Virus record (IMG/VR): IMGVR_UViG_3300032326_000906
Location: 1 to 21,226 of that record
DNA length: 21,226 nucleotides
Strand: one strand, 5' to 3'
DNA from: a virus
The notes under the pieces were generated by a model. The model made no database searches and had not been told where the DNA came from. It saw nothing but the letters and a program-made list of their open reading frames with translations. The first letter of the stretch is position 1. Each line of letters begins with the position of its first letter. A program made the position numbers and the translations under genes. Positions 13,228 through 19,429 of the stretch are shown in pieces.

Positions 13228-13809
13228 ATGGCCACCATCGATCACTACATTGAGTTTGATTTAGACTACGACAAAGAGGGACTGTTAAAGTTATTTAACG
13301 ATCATATTGACGAATTCCCTGCTCTTAGAAACTTAACTTCTCCGTTTAGATCTGTAAGCGAAGATATCAGCTTGTCTGAACATGACTGCGTTAAACATGT
13401 ATTTGACGAATTATTTGTAATACCAAACAGTACAAAATTTTACAGTTTAACAGCATTAGAAAAAAGAACTATTCCACACACTAACCCCGGCTGTAATGGA
13501 AATATAATTATTCCGTTATGTGGGACATTATACGTAGATATCTTCTCATATGATGCTCCTATTGTTGATGGACGTCCTACACTGCATCCTATGCCTAGAG
13601 AACGAGTAAATTTTACAGACAAAGACGAAATGGCATTACAGCAGTCTTTTTTAGAAACTGTTGTTGTTAAAAAACCAATTGTTGTAAATGGATTAAAAGT
13701 GCATTCCTTTATGCCTGCAATGGCTGATAAGCCTACATTCTTAGCTATAAGAATACCTTCCAATATTGCATGGTCAGAAATGGTGAGTTTTGTACAAACT
13801 AAATTATAA
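13228..13809 (+). CDS. 2OG-Fe(II) oxygenase-like protein with HxN instead of HxD
   Basis: The 193-residue protein has the fold landmarks of the window's 2OG enzymes, IPHTN (H84, N86), the strand GNIIIPL, distal H159 in LKVHSF and R175 in LAIRIP, but the metal-binding aspartate is asparagine (codon AAC). In 2OG halogenases this position is Ala or Gly and opens a halide site; Asn could weaken metal binding or mean a non-catalytic scaffold. The start has AAAGGA about 10 nt upstream. It is the first gene of the plus-strand unit with the nitroreductase fusion. Confidence 0.65.
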   Translation: MATIDHYIEFDLDYDKEGLLKLFNDHIDEFPALRNLTSPFRSVSEDISLSEHDCVKHVFDELFVIPNSTKFYSLTALEKRTIPHTNPGCNGNIIIPLCGTLYVDIFSYDAPIVDGRPTLHPMPRERVNFTDKDEMALQQSFLETVVVKKPIVVNGLKVHSFMPAMADKPTFLAIRIPSNIAWSEMVSFVQTKL

Positions 13810-13819
13810 TCTTTCTTTG

Positions 13820-13827
13820 AGTAAATA
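13820..13827 (+). promoter_or_regulatory. Possible late promoter octamer, one mismatch (AGTAAATA)
   Basis: AGTAAATA differs from NATAAATA by one base and sits 23 nt before GTG 13851. The predicted leader of about 18 nt contains a strong AAGGAG ribosome binding site. The position is sensible, but the mismatch keeps confidence low. Confidence 0.35.
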
Positions 13828-13850
13828 TGTAGTACTTCAAGGAGAACTCC

Positions 13851-14996
13851 GTGTTAAAAGATGTTTTAGAAACTAGATTTACTGCCAAATGGTGGGATGC
13901 AAAACCAGTTGAATCTGATAAGTTGCAATATGTTCTAGATTGTGCCTACTTGGCACCGTCTAAACAGGGAAGGCACGATCATACTATCCTTGTAGTAACT
14001 GATAGTCCCGAAGGACTCGCTCTTAAAGATTGGCTTTATTACGAAGATACTTATTGCATTAACGGTATCCGTGGTCTTGAAGGTCCAGGGTTTAAAAGAT
14101 TTAACGGACAAGTTAGAGCACCGGTAGTGTTGTTATGGATAGCTGATACATTTCCAAACGGCAAAAATTCTAAGAATGAAATAGAAAATCAACGAGTACG
14201 TGATGATTCCATCGTTAGTGCAACTATTGCAATGTGTGCTGCCGAAGAGGTAGGGCTTGCTTCTGGATTCAACGGCTGTATTGGAAATTTTGAAGTAGCA
14301 AAGCATCTTGGTTTAACTGATAAAATTGTAACTATGGCAATTGGTATAGGATATGCAAGTCCAGATAGATCAAGAATCATTAGAGAAACGTATCAAGGCG
14401 AAGCTAGACCTATTGCATATCCTAATGATAATCCCAAAGCATTTCCAAATGCATATCAATTGTTAATGCAAAACAAAGAATTCATTGTAGAAGAATCTTG
14501 TGCATATTTGGCGTGGCAAGTTAATACAAATAAAACTTACAAAGGCTATCAATATAGCGAAGAAAAATGTAAAAGAGATTTAAGTTATGTCATAGATGCG
14601 ATGCTGCATGACATACAACATGATACTACTGCTGCATGTCAAACAATGATATCTGAATATTGGGCAAGGGGAGTTCCGCAAGTACGTCGAGTAGTAGAAC
14701 CATTAGTTTATAGTTTCATTAGAGGTCTAATGAGAGACTATATTATGAAAAATATTGCGTATCCTAATCCTAAACAATTGATTGCTGCCCAATATATAAA
14801 TTCAGCATTGATTCCAGAAGCTACCTCGGCAGCTAAAATTAATGGATTTGTGGTATTAATAGCCAACGGTATTAGAACAGGCAATAGGAAATTAACAGCC
14901 ATCGGTAATGATTACTCAAACGTAGCTCCGAACATTGTATCAGCACCTAATAGAAAAAGTAAACCTCCTAAGGAAGTAATGATAAATTACATATAA
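13851..14996 (+). CDS. Nitroreductase-like flavoprotein fused to a phage virion-type helical domain
   Basis: Residues 1 to about 195 resemble FMN nitroreductases: TRFTAKWWDAKPV (8-20) recalls the R(R/S)(V/T)R.F FMN-phosphate region, LAPSKQG (34-40) the conserved AP-S segment, and CAAEEVGLASGF (129-140) the late helix. Residues about 200-381 differ: NKEFIVEESCAYL then EKCKRDLSYVIDAMLHD (238-254) match a helical domain that I know from T4-like cyanophage and pelagiphage virion proteins (typically CxRDVGYIIDAxxYDL). The GTG start follows a strong AAGGAG. The fusion suggests a redox enzyme carried on, or docked to, the particle. FMN binding and virion location are inferences; the fusion is direct from one uninterrupted frame. 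Confidence 0.75.
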   Translation: MLKDVLETRFTAKWWDAKPVESDKLQYVLDCAYLAPSKQGRHDHTILVVTDSPEGLALKDWLYYEDTYCINGIRGLEGPGFKRFNGQVRAPVVLLWIADTFPNGKNSKNEIENQRVRDDSIVSATIAMCAAEEVGLASGFNGCIGNFEVAKHLGLTDKIVTMAIGIGYASPDRSRIIRETYQGEARPIAYPNDNPKAFPNAYQLLMQNKEFIVEESCAYLAWQVNTNKTYKGYQYSEEKCKRDLSYVIDAMLHDIQHDTTAACQTMISEYWARGVPQVRRVVEPLVYSFIRGLMRDYIMKNIAYPNPKQLIAAQYINSALIPEATSAAKINGFVVLIANGIRTGNRKLTAIGNDYSNVAPNIVSAPNRKSKPPKEVMINYI

Positions 14997-15007
14997 TAGG
15001 AGATTTT

Positions 15008-15724
15008 ATGTCTGAATCAAATAATCAGATCGTCCCACCGGGCGTTAGTGGAAGGGCGCCTAAGTTCGATGCACGCCTAGTCAATTTAGAAACTGTGGCA
15101 AATGAATTGGCATTGCTTAACCTTGGCGACTTTGAGCCGCTTAATATTAAAATCAATTGTGACAAGTTTATGAAAGAACTTGCACCTTTTGAAAATGATT
15201 GGGTTGATTATCTGCCCCGTACTGATCGTATCAATAGTAGAAAAGGATTAACCTTGACTTCATTGCCTGGTAAGACTCACAAAGATAATCCCAGTTTAGC
15301 TCAAGCGAGTCACGAAGCAGGCCGACGATTAAGCGAAAATGAATTTAATCAAAAGACTGATGTCTATAATGCCTGTACCAGCTTGCATCCACTGTTAGAT
15401 GAGTTTATGCCACTTGGTCGTACATTTTTAATTAGAAGTGACATGGGTGGATATTTTGTTCCGCATCGTGATCATCCAAGTATGCCTCGTGAAAGTTTTA
15501 GGATTGCGGTATTTTTAAATAACTGTGCACCACTACAGTACGACTGGTTAATAGATACTGATCGTAAATTACCAATTGAAATGGGACGAGCGTATTACAT
15601 TAATACACGTAAAACTCATAGAACAATCAGTTGGGTCAATAACAGCATCCATCTTATTCTAAATATTCCATTTAGTTCTGTTAATGTAGGCAAAGTTCTT
15701 GCCCACTTACAGCATCCACATTAA
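15008..15724 (+). CDS. 2OG-Fe(II) oxygenase-like, phage type, lacking the canonical Arg
   Basis: The 238-residue protein has VPHRD (H153, D155), a strand FRIAVFLNNC, and distal H204 in TRKTHRTISW, followed by NNSIHLILNIP. The usual 2OG-binding Arg about ten residues after the distal His is absent (I214/H215 there); R205 or R201 might substitute. Similar proteins with the same N-terminal extension are widespread in marine T4-like phages. AGGAG lies 7 nt before ATG 15008. It ends on a TTAA shared with the stop of the convergent gene, with 4 nt of overlap. It sits 11 nt after the nitroreductase fusion. Confidence 0.72.
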   Translation: MSESNNQIVPPGVSGRAPKFDARLVNLETVANELALLNLGDFEPLNIKINCDKFMKELAPFENDWVDYLPRTDRINSRKGLTLTSLPGKTHKDNPSLAQASHEAGRRLSENEFNQKTDVYNACTSLHPLLDEFMPLGRTFLIRSDMGGYFVPHRDHPSMPRESFRIAVFLNNCAPLQYDWLIDTDRKLPIEMGRAYYINTRKTHRTISWVNNSIHLILNIPFSSVNVGKVLAHLQHPH

Positions 15725-16230
15725 CTAACCAAGTGCCACGGGTCTTCTTGTAATCTTACACTGATTGCCAACCGTGGCATAACTGAATAATTTCTAACTG
15801 AATGCGGTACGTCGGTATTAAACAATACCGGCTTAACTAAAGTAAATTCTGTTATCTTCCTGCAATTATCTCTAGTGAGACCTATATAGGGTCTATTACT
15901 TGAAGTGTATTGTATATTAGCAGGATCATAATGAGTAGATTCCCAAAATTCAGTAACTGAATTTTCGCAGTTTCTTAACGAAAAATTAATAGCTAATTTA
16001 TTGTTATTATTAAATGCACGATAATCAGTATGAATATTTCCTACAGCTCGCCCTAATGACTGTATCAATACAATTTCATATACATCAAGTCCCATGAATT
16101 TAGTTATGCCTAAATCTAGTCCTTGATAGAAATGTATATTGTTAGTTAGTTTATCTATATCAGGCAACGTTCGGTTGCGTATCTCAGATACTTCGTCTTC
16201 AGGAAGTTCAATATGCTGCCAAATAAACAT
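15721..16230 (-). CDS. 2OG-Fe(II) oxygenase
   Basis: The 169-residue protein has NIHTD (H67, D69), a strand LAINFSL, then FNTDVPHSVRN with distal H143, and R153 in MPRLAISVRL, ten residues on. It is a complete, compact oxygenase core. The ATG shares its first base with the upstream stop (TAATG), so it is coupled to the gene before it. Substrate unknown. Confidence 0.82.
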   Translation of the reverse strand: MFIWQHIELPEDEVSEIRNRTLPDIDKLTNNIHFYQGLDLGITKFMGLDVYEIVLIQSLGRAVGNIHTDYRAFNNNNKLAINFSLRNCENSVTEFWESTHYDPANIQYTSSNRPYIGLTRDNCRKITEFTLVKPVLFNTDVPHSVRNYSVMPRLAISVRLQEDPWHLVS

Positions 16231-16967
16231 TAACTAGCTCTGGGCAATGCTGTGAATATACTAATACCTAATTTAGATTTAATTTTTTGAGCAACAAAAT
16301 CACTTGCACAGTGAAGTCTTACTGCATCAAATATAATAGCACTTCCCGGTTTCCAAGTTTCTGCTTGTTTAAAACTCAATCCCTTAAGCCAATTAGGTTT
16401 AATATGTGTTAGATAATTGTGATAGATTTCTGCAGGAATTTCTGCTGTAGATAAGTTTTGTACATCCTCATAACTATATACAGGTTCGTTATAAAATTGT
16501 TCAACTTTAACTTGAGCACCATTAAAAAATTTACTAGGGCCTTTTAGATAAAACTGATCAAAGAAACACAGTTTAGGATATCCAGTATTCTCTTCTTGAT
16601 ATTCAATTCTCAGCGGCAAAGTTATTGCTTTATAAGTTATAGGACTTAGAAAGTCGTCGTCATTGTGTATAATATGGGGAGTTTGTACATTAAAGTACAT
16701 TGATGTAAAAATACCGCACTCGCCGATCTTTTCCTTGATACGATCAAAGATTGCTTTCATTACAGGATCTTGTACTAATAATTTAGAAATGTCTTTAGTA
16801 ACAGGCCCTGTATTTTTATAAATTTTATCTCCTGTATTTTCATACAAGTCGATAAGATATTGTATCTCTTCCTGTGTAATAAATTCTTCAATTACATAAG
16901 GATCAGACATGTTAGAAACGATTAGATCATTTTCTTCTTTAGTTCGAGTGATTGTTCTTTTTGCCAT
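16230..16967 (-). CDS. 2OG-Fe(II) oxygenase-like protein
   Basis: The 245-residue protein has IIHND (H101, D103), then YKAITLPLR, and a distal RLHCASD (H219), followed by KIKSKLGISIF where Lys (230 or 232) stands near the usual Arg position. The long insert between the two ligand motifs (about 115 residues) resembles the larger phage oxygenases. The longer frame to 16988 begins with TTG; ATG 16967 is preferred because a late octamer ends exactly 5 nt before it. It is the first gene of a two-gene unit. Confidence 0.7.
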   Translation of the reverse strand: MAKRTITRTKEENDLIVSNMSDPYVIEEFITQEEIQYLIDLYENTGDKIYKNTGPVTKDISKLLVQDPVMKAIFDRIKEKIGECGIFTSMYFNVQTPHIIHNDDDFLSPITYKAITLPLRIEYQEENTGYPKLCFFDQFYLKGPSKFFNGAQVKVEQFYNEPVYSYEDVQNLSTAEIPAEIYHNYLTHIKPNWLKGLSFKQAETWKPGSAIIFDAVRLHCASDFVAQKIKSKLGISIFTALPRAS

Positions 16968-16972
16968 AATTT

Positions 16973-16980
16973 TATTTATT
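16973..16980 (-). promoter_or_regulatory. Late promoter octamer 5 nt before ATG 16967
   Basis: The minus strand reads AATAAATA, then AAATT, then ATG. Predicted +1 is the A of the ATG, so the message is leaderless. It lies just downstream of the terminator that ends the right-hand gene block. Confidence 0.65.
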
Positions 16981-17001
16981 TTAAACAACTACTTAGTCAA
17001 A

Positions 17002-17027
17002 AAAATAGGACCCAAAGGTCCTATTTT
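17002..17027 (-). terminator. Rho-independent terminator
   Basis: A perfect 11-bp stem (17002-17012 with 17017-17027) with a 4-nt loop is followed on the minus strand by a run of seven T. It overlaps the stop codon of the kinase gene at 17026. It would insulate Block B transcription from the late promoter at 16973. Confidence 0.9.
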
Positions 17028-17487
17028 AAACATACCATATTTCTTTAAAGCCTTCTTCTTCAGTTGGCTCATCCCAAGATGCAATCATACTAGCAACGAC
17101 ATGATCTGGAATCTCCTTGCCAGGTCGGCTGAGCAATCGGCGCATAAGTTCTTTGTGCTCAGGTGTCTTAAACACTACAGCAATATGGTAATAGTCCGGC
17201 AACATGTTAAACTTACGAGCACGACTTTTCACAGTAGTACTGGTTTGATCCCAAATGATATCACGCCCTACTTCACGTGCCGCAACTACTTCCTTGGCCA
17301 TAAGTTCTACAGCAGTGGGCATGAAATCTGTGAATACTTCACTGTAAGTACGGCCCACTTCCTTAGCATAGATTTCAACCCACTTGTCTGTACTGACCCA
17401 AGCACAAGTCATTGTCCAATCTTGGCTAGCAACCCAAGTACTTTTTCCTGCGCCCGGCACTCCAATTAATTGATAACATTTTGGCAT
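17026..17487 (-). CDS. P-loop kinase, T4 polynucleotide-kinase / zeta-like
   Basis: The 153-residue protein begins with a Walker A motif GVPGAGKST at residues 9-17. STDKWVE and IIWDQTSTT follow, the latter resembling the acidic nucleotide-coordination strand, and RRLLSRPGKEIP fits an Arg-rich lid. This layout is seen in the kinase domain of T4 Pnk and in small phage AAA/zeta-type kinases. It would phosphorylate RNA/DNA ends or another small substrate in the cytoplasm. No phosphatase domain is fused. It overlaps the preceding small gene by 22 nt and ends in a terminator stem. Confidence 0.8.
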   Translation of the reverse strand: MPKCYQLIGVPGAGKSTWVASQDWTMTCAWVSTDKWVEIYAKEVGRTYSEVFTDFMPTAVELMAKEVVAAREVGRDIIWDQTSTTVKSRARKFNMLPDYYHIAVVFKTPEHKELMRRLLSRPGKEIPDHVVASMIASWDEPTEEEGFKEIWYV

Positions 17488-17660
17488 TGTTGTAACCTTT
17501 CAATCTCATCTGCAGCCTCGTCAAGAAGGTTAGCAATCTTATCCGGTTTCCCTTCTACGACTGCTAACCTGCCTGGGATCTGCCTGCGTATTTCTGCCCG
17601 TTTGCGTAAGCGGAACAATAAGCTCTGCTCTGCAACTGGCAAATGACTTTCATCTTGCAT
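17466..17660 (-). CDS. Small conserved-looking phage protein, helical
   Basis: The 64-residue protein is highly charged with heptad-like segments (LRKRAEIRRQI, IANLLDEAADEIERLQ), so mostly helical, perhaps coiled coil. I recall similar short proteins in T4-like phages but no function. It lies 1 nt after the HD hydrolase stop and overlaps the kinase by 22 nt. Both positions argue that it is real. Confidence 0.6.
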   Translation of the reverse strand: MQDESHLPVAEQSLLFRLRKRAEIRRQIPGRLAVVEGKPDKIANLLDEAADEIERLQQCQNVIN

Positions 17661-17661
17661 T

Positions 17662-18198
17662 TTACACTCCTACGTACTTGCTTGCTTCGGCATGCAACCC
17701 TGCGTCACCCCGAGTCATCACAGCCAACAACAATCTCTTTTCCTCTAAGTAAGTCCTAGCGAAAGCAGGATCGTGTGCCATGATGCTTCGGCTGTTGCTG
17801 ATCAAATCAGCCAACTTGATTGTCTGTGCTTCAGACGGAGCCTCGGCAGTGTGAGCACGGTCCATAGCCTTGCGGTGGGCACGATTGCCATCTTCGGGCT
17901 TTGAAACGTCGGTCAACCATCCAACCAAGGCAGCAATGTCAGCACCGAATGCCATATGGATGTCAGTGTATGTGCAACCAGTGTCTTCCACAACATCGTG
18001 CAACCAAGCAGCCGCAACCATGTCTGGGGTGCTACCAGGAACGCCGGCTACAATCTTGGCAACTTCAGCAGGGTGAACGATGTAGGGCTCACCGGTATAC
18101 TTGCGCCTCTGTCCAACTGCGGCGTGAGCAGCCATGGCATAGACTTGTGCCTTGCGGACGATGTCCATACCGCTTTGGTCCATTGTGAAATCTTCCAT
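17662..18198 (-). CDS. HD-domain hydrolase, RelA/SpoT-Mesh1-like
   Basis: The 178-residue protein shows the (p)ppGpp-hydrolase type HD pattern: AAHAAVGQ (H25) and GEPYIVHP (H42), then AAWLHDVVEDTG with the HD doublet H67-D68 and E71-D72, and KLADLISN downstream. The metal site matches single-domain HD hydrolases such as Mesh1/SpoT-type, which remove pyrophosphate from (p)ppGpp or act on NADPH; activity on alarmone is only by family. AAGGAG lies 6 nt upstream of the ATG, and a full-consensus sigma70 promoter precedes it. It would let the phage blunt the host stringent response. It is the first gene of a three-gene unit. Confidence 0.82.
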   Translation of the reverse strand: MEDFTMDQSGMDIVRKAQVYAMAAHAAVGQRRKYTGEPYIVHPAEVAKIVAGVPGSTPDMVAAAWLHDVVEDTGCTYTDIHMAFGADIAALVGWLTDVSKPEDGNRAHRKAMDRAHTAEAPSEAQTIKLADLISNSRSIMAHDPAFARTYLEEKRLLLAVMTRGDAGLHAEASKYVGV

Positions 18199-18224
18199 GC
18201 TACTCTCCTTGTTAATAAGTGTAT

Positions 18225-18253
18225 ATTATAGCATGAATTTACCATGCTGTCAA
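18225..18253 (-). promoter_or_regulatory. Consensus sigma70 promoter (TTGACA-17-TATAAT)
   Basis: On the minus strand TTGACA (18248-18253) is followed by a 17-nt spacer and TATAAT (18225-18230). The spacer begins GCATG and ends CATGC, an inverted repeat that could be an operator. Predicted +1 is near 18218, 20 nt before the HD gene. The -35 box overlaps the stop of the upstream gene. Confidence 0.85.
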
Positions 18254-18480
18254 CCGGAAGTTTTGACCACTTCCAGTATGGTAATTTCTACTACTAAATG
18301 CTTACGCAGTAGCATAAACTTTCTAAATTTGGCTTCTATATCCCGTTGAATATATTCGTCATGATAGGGCATTGTAGCAACATCTTCATAGGGCACATCT
18401 TCTTCGTCTAGTGCTATAAAGCTGAGCTTAACTGTGCCCTGTTCGGGCTCTTTAAACATTTTTGCAAGTTTATTGAACAT
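18250..18480 (-). CDS. Small unknown protein
   Basis: The 76-residue acidic/basic protein starts at ATG 18480 (MFNKLAKMFKE). It has no recognised motif; the predicted pattern is strand-rich in the middle and at the end (VVEITILEVV). I chose this start because the longer frame runs antisense into the phosphoesterase coding region in a different frame, and because a perfect late octamer ends 5 nt upstream. There is no Shine-Dalgarno sequence. It ends on the -35 box of the HD gene promoter. Confidence 0.55.
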   Translation of the reverse strand: MFNKLAKMFKEPEQGTVKLSFIALDEEDVPYEDVATMPYHDEYIQRDIEAKFRKFMLLRKHLVVEITILEVVKTSG

Positions 18481-18485
18481 GCAAA

Positions 18486-18493
18486 TATTTATT
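18486..18493 (-). promoter_or_regulatory. Late promoter octamer 5 nt before ATG 18480
   Basis: The minus strand reads AATAAATA, then TTTGC, then ATG, the same geometry as 3529 and 16973. It overlaps the stop of the phosphoesterase gene. It is the only late octamer seen in Block B. Confidence 0.6.
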
Positions 18494-19040
18494 AAGCGTG
18501 GTGCTTTTTGATCTCGTTGTCTTTGATCATACGTACAGCACGATCCATAGAAATAACAATTTCCCCTGTAGAATCCATGCCCACGTCCATGCAACGATAT
18601 TTTTCCATACCTGTAGTGCCGCCGTGTAAGTGACCATGAAAGTGCAGTGCTCCACGATGCATCTGATCCCATTCAAAAATAGGATAATGAAACATCACAC
18701 ACTTATGCCCGTCATAAGTAATGTCCAAGTAGTCGTGTATTTCTGCAAATGCGTCGCGGAATGTAGCATCCATTAATGTCTTTCGGTCGTGGTTTCCACG
18801 TACTAAAATCTTAGTGCCGTACAACCGATTGATCATACGTCCGGCATCACTGCCACTCATAAACGCTACATCGCCTAGGATATAGACCAAGTCTCCTGGC
18901 TCAACCTTAGCGTTCCATTCTTCCACCATGGCATTGTTCATGTAGCCGACATCGTTATTAAATCGTGCTCGTGTCTGTGGGCAGAAACTCATAATGTTCT
19001 TGTGCCCAAAATGTAAGTCACTAGTTATCCATGTCTTCAT
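18492..19040 (-). CDS. Calcineurin-like metallophosphoesterase
   Basis: The 182-residue protein has the family motifs in order: DLHFGH (8-13), GDVAF (56-60), GNHD (82-85), HYP (about 118) and GHLHG (about 135-139). These ligate two metals and hydrolyse phosphoesters. T4-like phages often encode such small enzymes; the substrate could be a nucleotide, RNA, or (p)ppGpp-like compound. AAGGATGAGAA precedes the ATG, and the upstream small gene ends 3 nt earlier, so they are coupled. Confidence 0.88.
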   Translation of the reverse strand: MKTWITSDLHFGHKNIMSFCPQTRARFNNDVGYMNNAMVEEWNAKVEPGDLVYILGDVAFMSGSDAGRMINRLYGTKILVRGNHDRKTLMDATFRDAFAEIHDYLDITYDGHKCVMFHYPIFEWDQMHRGALHFHGHLHGGTTGMEKYRCMDVGMDSTGEIVISMDRAVRMIKDNEIKKHHA

Positions 19041-19043
19041 TTC

Positions 19044-19205
19044 TCATCCTTGAAACTCTACTGTATTGATCAATATAGCCAGCAATTCTTGATTGCTTAA
19101 TGCTTCTAATGTTTTGCGATCTTGAATGGGCTCAACTGTTTTACCATAAACTTCACGCCCGGCAGCAATCCAACTCATCAATTGATCAATTATCAAATTC
19201 CGCAT
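19044..19205 (-). CDS. Small unknown protein (53 aa)
   Basis: ATG 19205 to TGA 19044 encodes 53 residues beginning MRNLIIDQLMSW and ending ILINTVEFQG; predicted helical. It is placed 1 nt after the stop of the preceding gene (TAACATG) and its end carries the ribosome binding site region of the phosphoesterase. Tight spacing supports coding. Function unknown. Confidence 0.6.
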   Translation of the reverse strand: MRNLIIDQLMSWIAAGREVYGKTVEPIQDRKTLEALSNQELLAILINTVEFQG

Positions 19206-19206
19206 G

Positions 19207-19383
19207 TTAATATGTTTCTTTTATAATGTCAAATTGATCAGCAGGCCATTTGGCTTTGAACTCATCTGTTTTGACATATTCGTTGTAGCTTTTAGCTTCG
19301 AAGAATACTTTCTTAAAAACGCTCAAGTGATGAGTGCCTTTAGGCAGAATTGTAAGGTAAATTGATTTTGCTTTGCCGGCCAT
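19207..19383 (-). CDS. Small unknown protein (58 aa)
   Basis: ATG 19383 to TAA 19207 encodes 58 residues beginning MAGKAKSIYLTILPKGTHHL, basic, with a strand then helix pattern. AAAGGA lies 6 nt upstream. It forms a chain with the next two genes on the minus strand (1-3 nt spacing). No family recognised. Confidence 0.6.
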   Translation of the reverse strand: MAGKAKSIYLTILPKGTHHLSVFKKVFFEAKSYNEYVKTDEFKAKWPADQFDIIKETY

Positions 19384-19406
19384 AGTGTATCCTTTGTTGT
19401 TAATAT

Positions 19407-19412
19407 ATTATA
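19407..19412 (-). promoter_or_regulatory. Possible -10 element (TATAAT) in a short intergenic gap
   Basis: TATAAT on the minus strand lies 24 nt before ATG 19383, within the 46-nt gap after the phosphatase gene. The -35 region at 17 nt spacing (GATTAA) is poor, so this may be weak or need an activator. Confidence 0.35.
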
Positions 19413-19429
19413 TAGTTAAAAAACGTTTG

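Noticed and set aside
13440-13763. 107-aa minus-strand frame in the HxN oxygenase-like gene
   Set aside because: Antisense to a gene with a good ribosome binding site and conserved motifs; the product looks random.
17870-18349. Overlapping frames on both strands around the HD gene
   Set aside because: The HD frame has a consensus promoter, a ribosome binding site and family motifs; the others are shadows.
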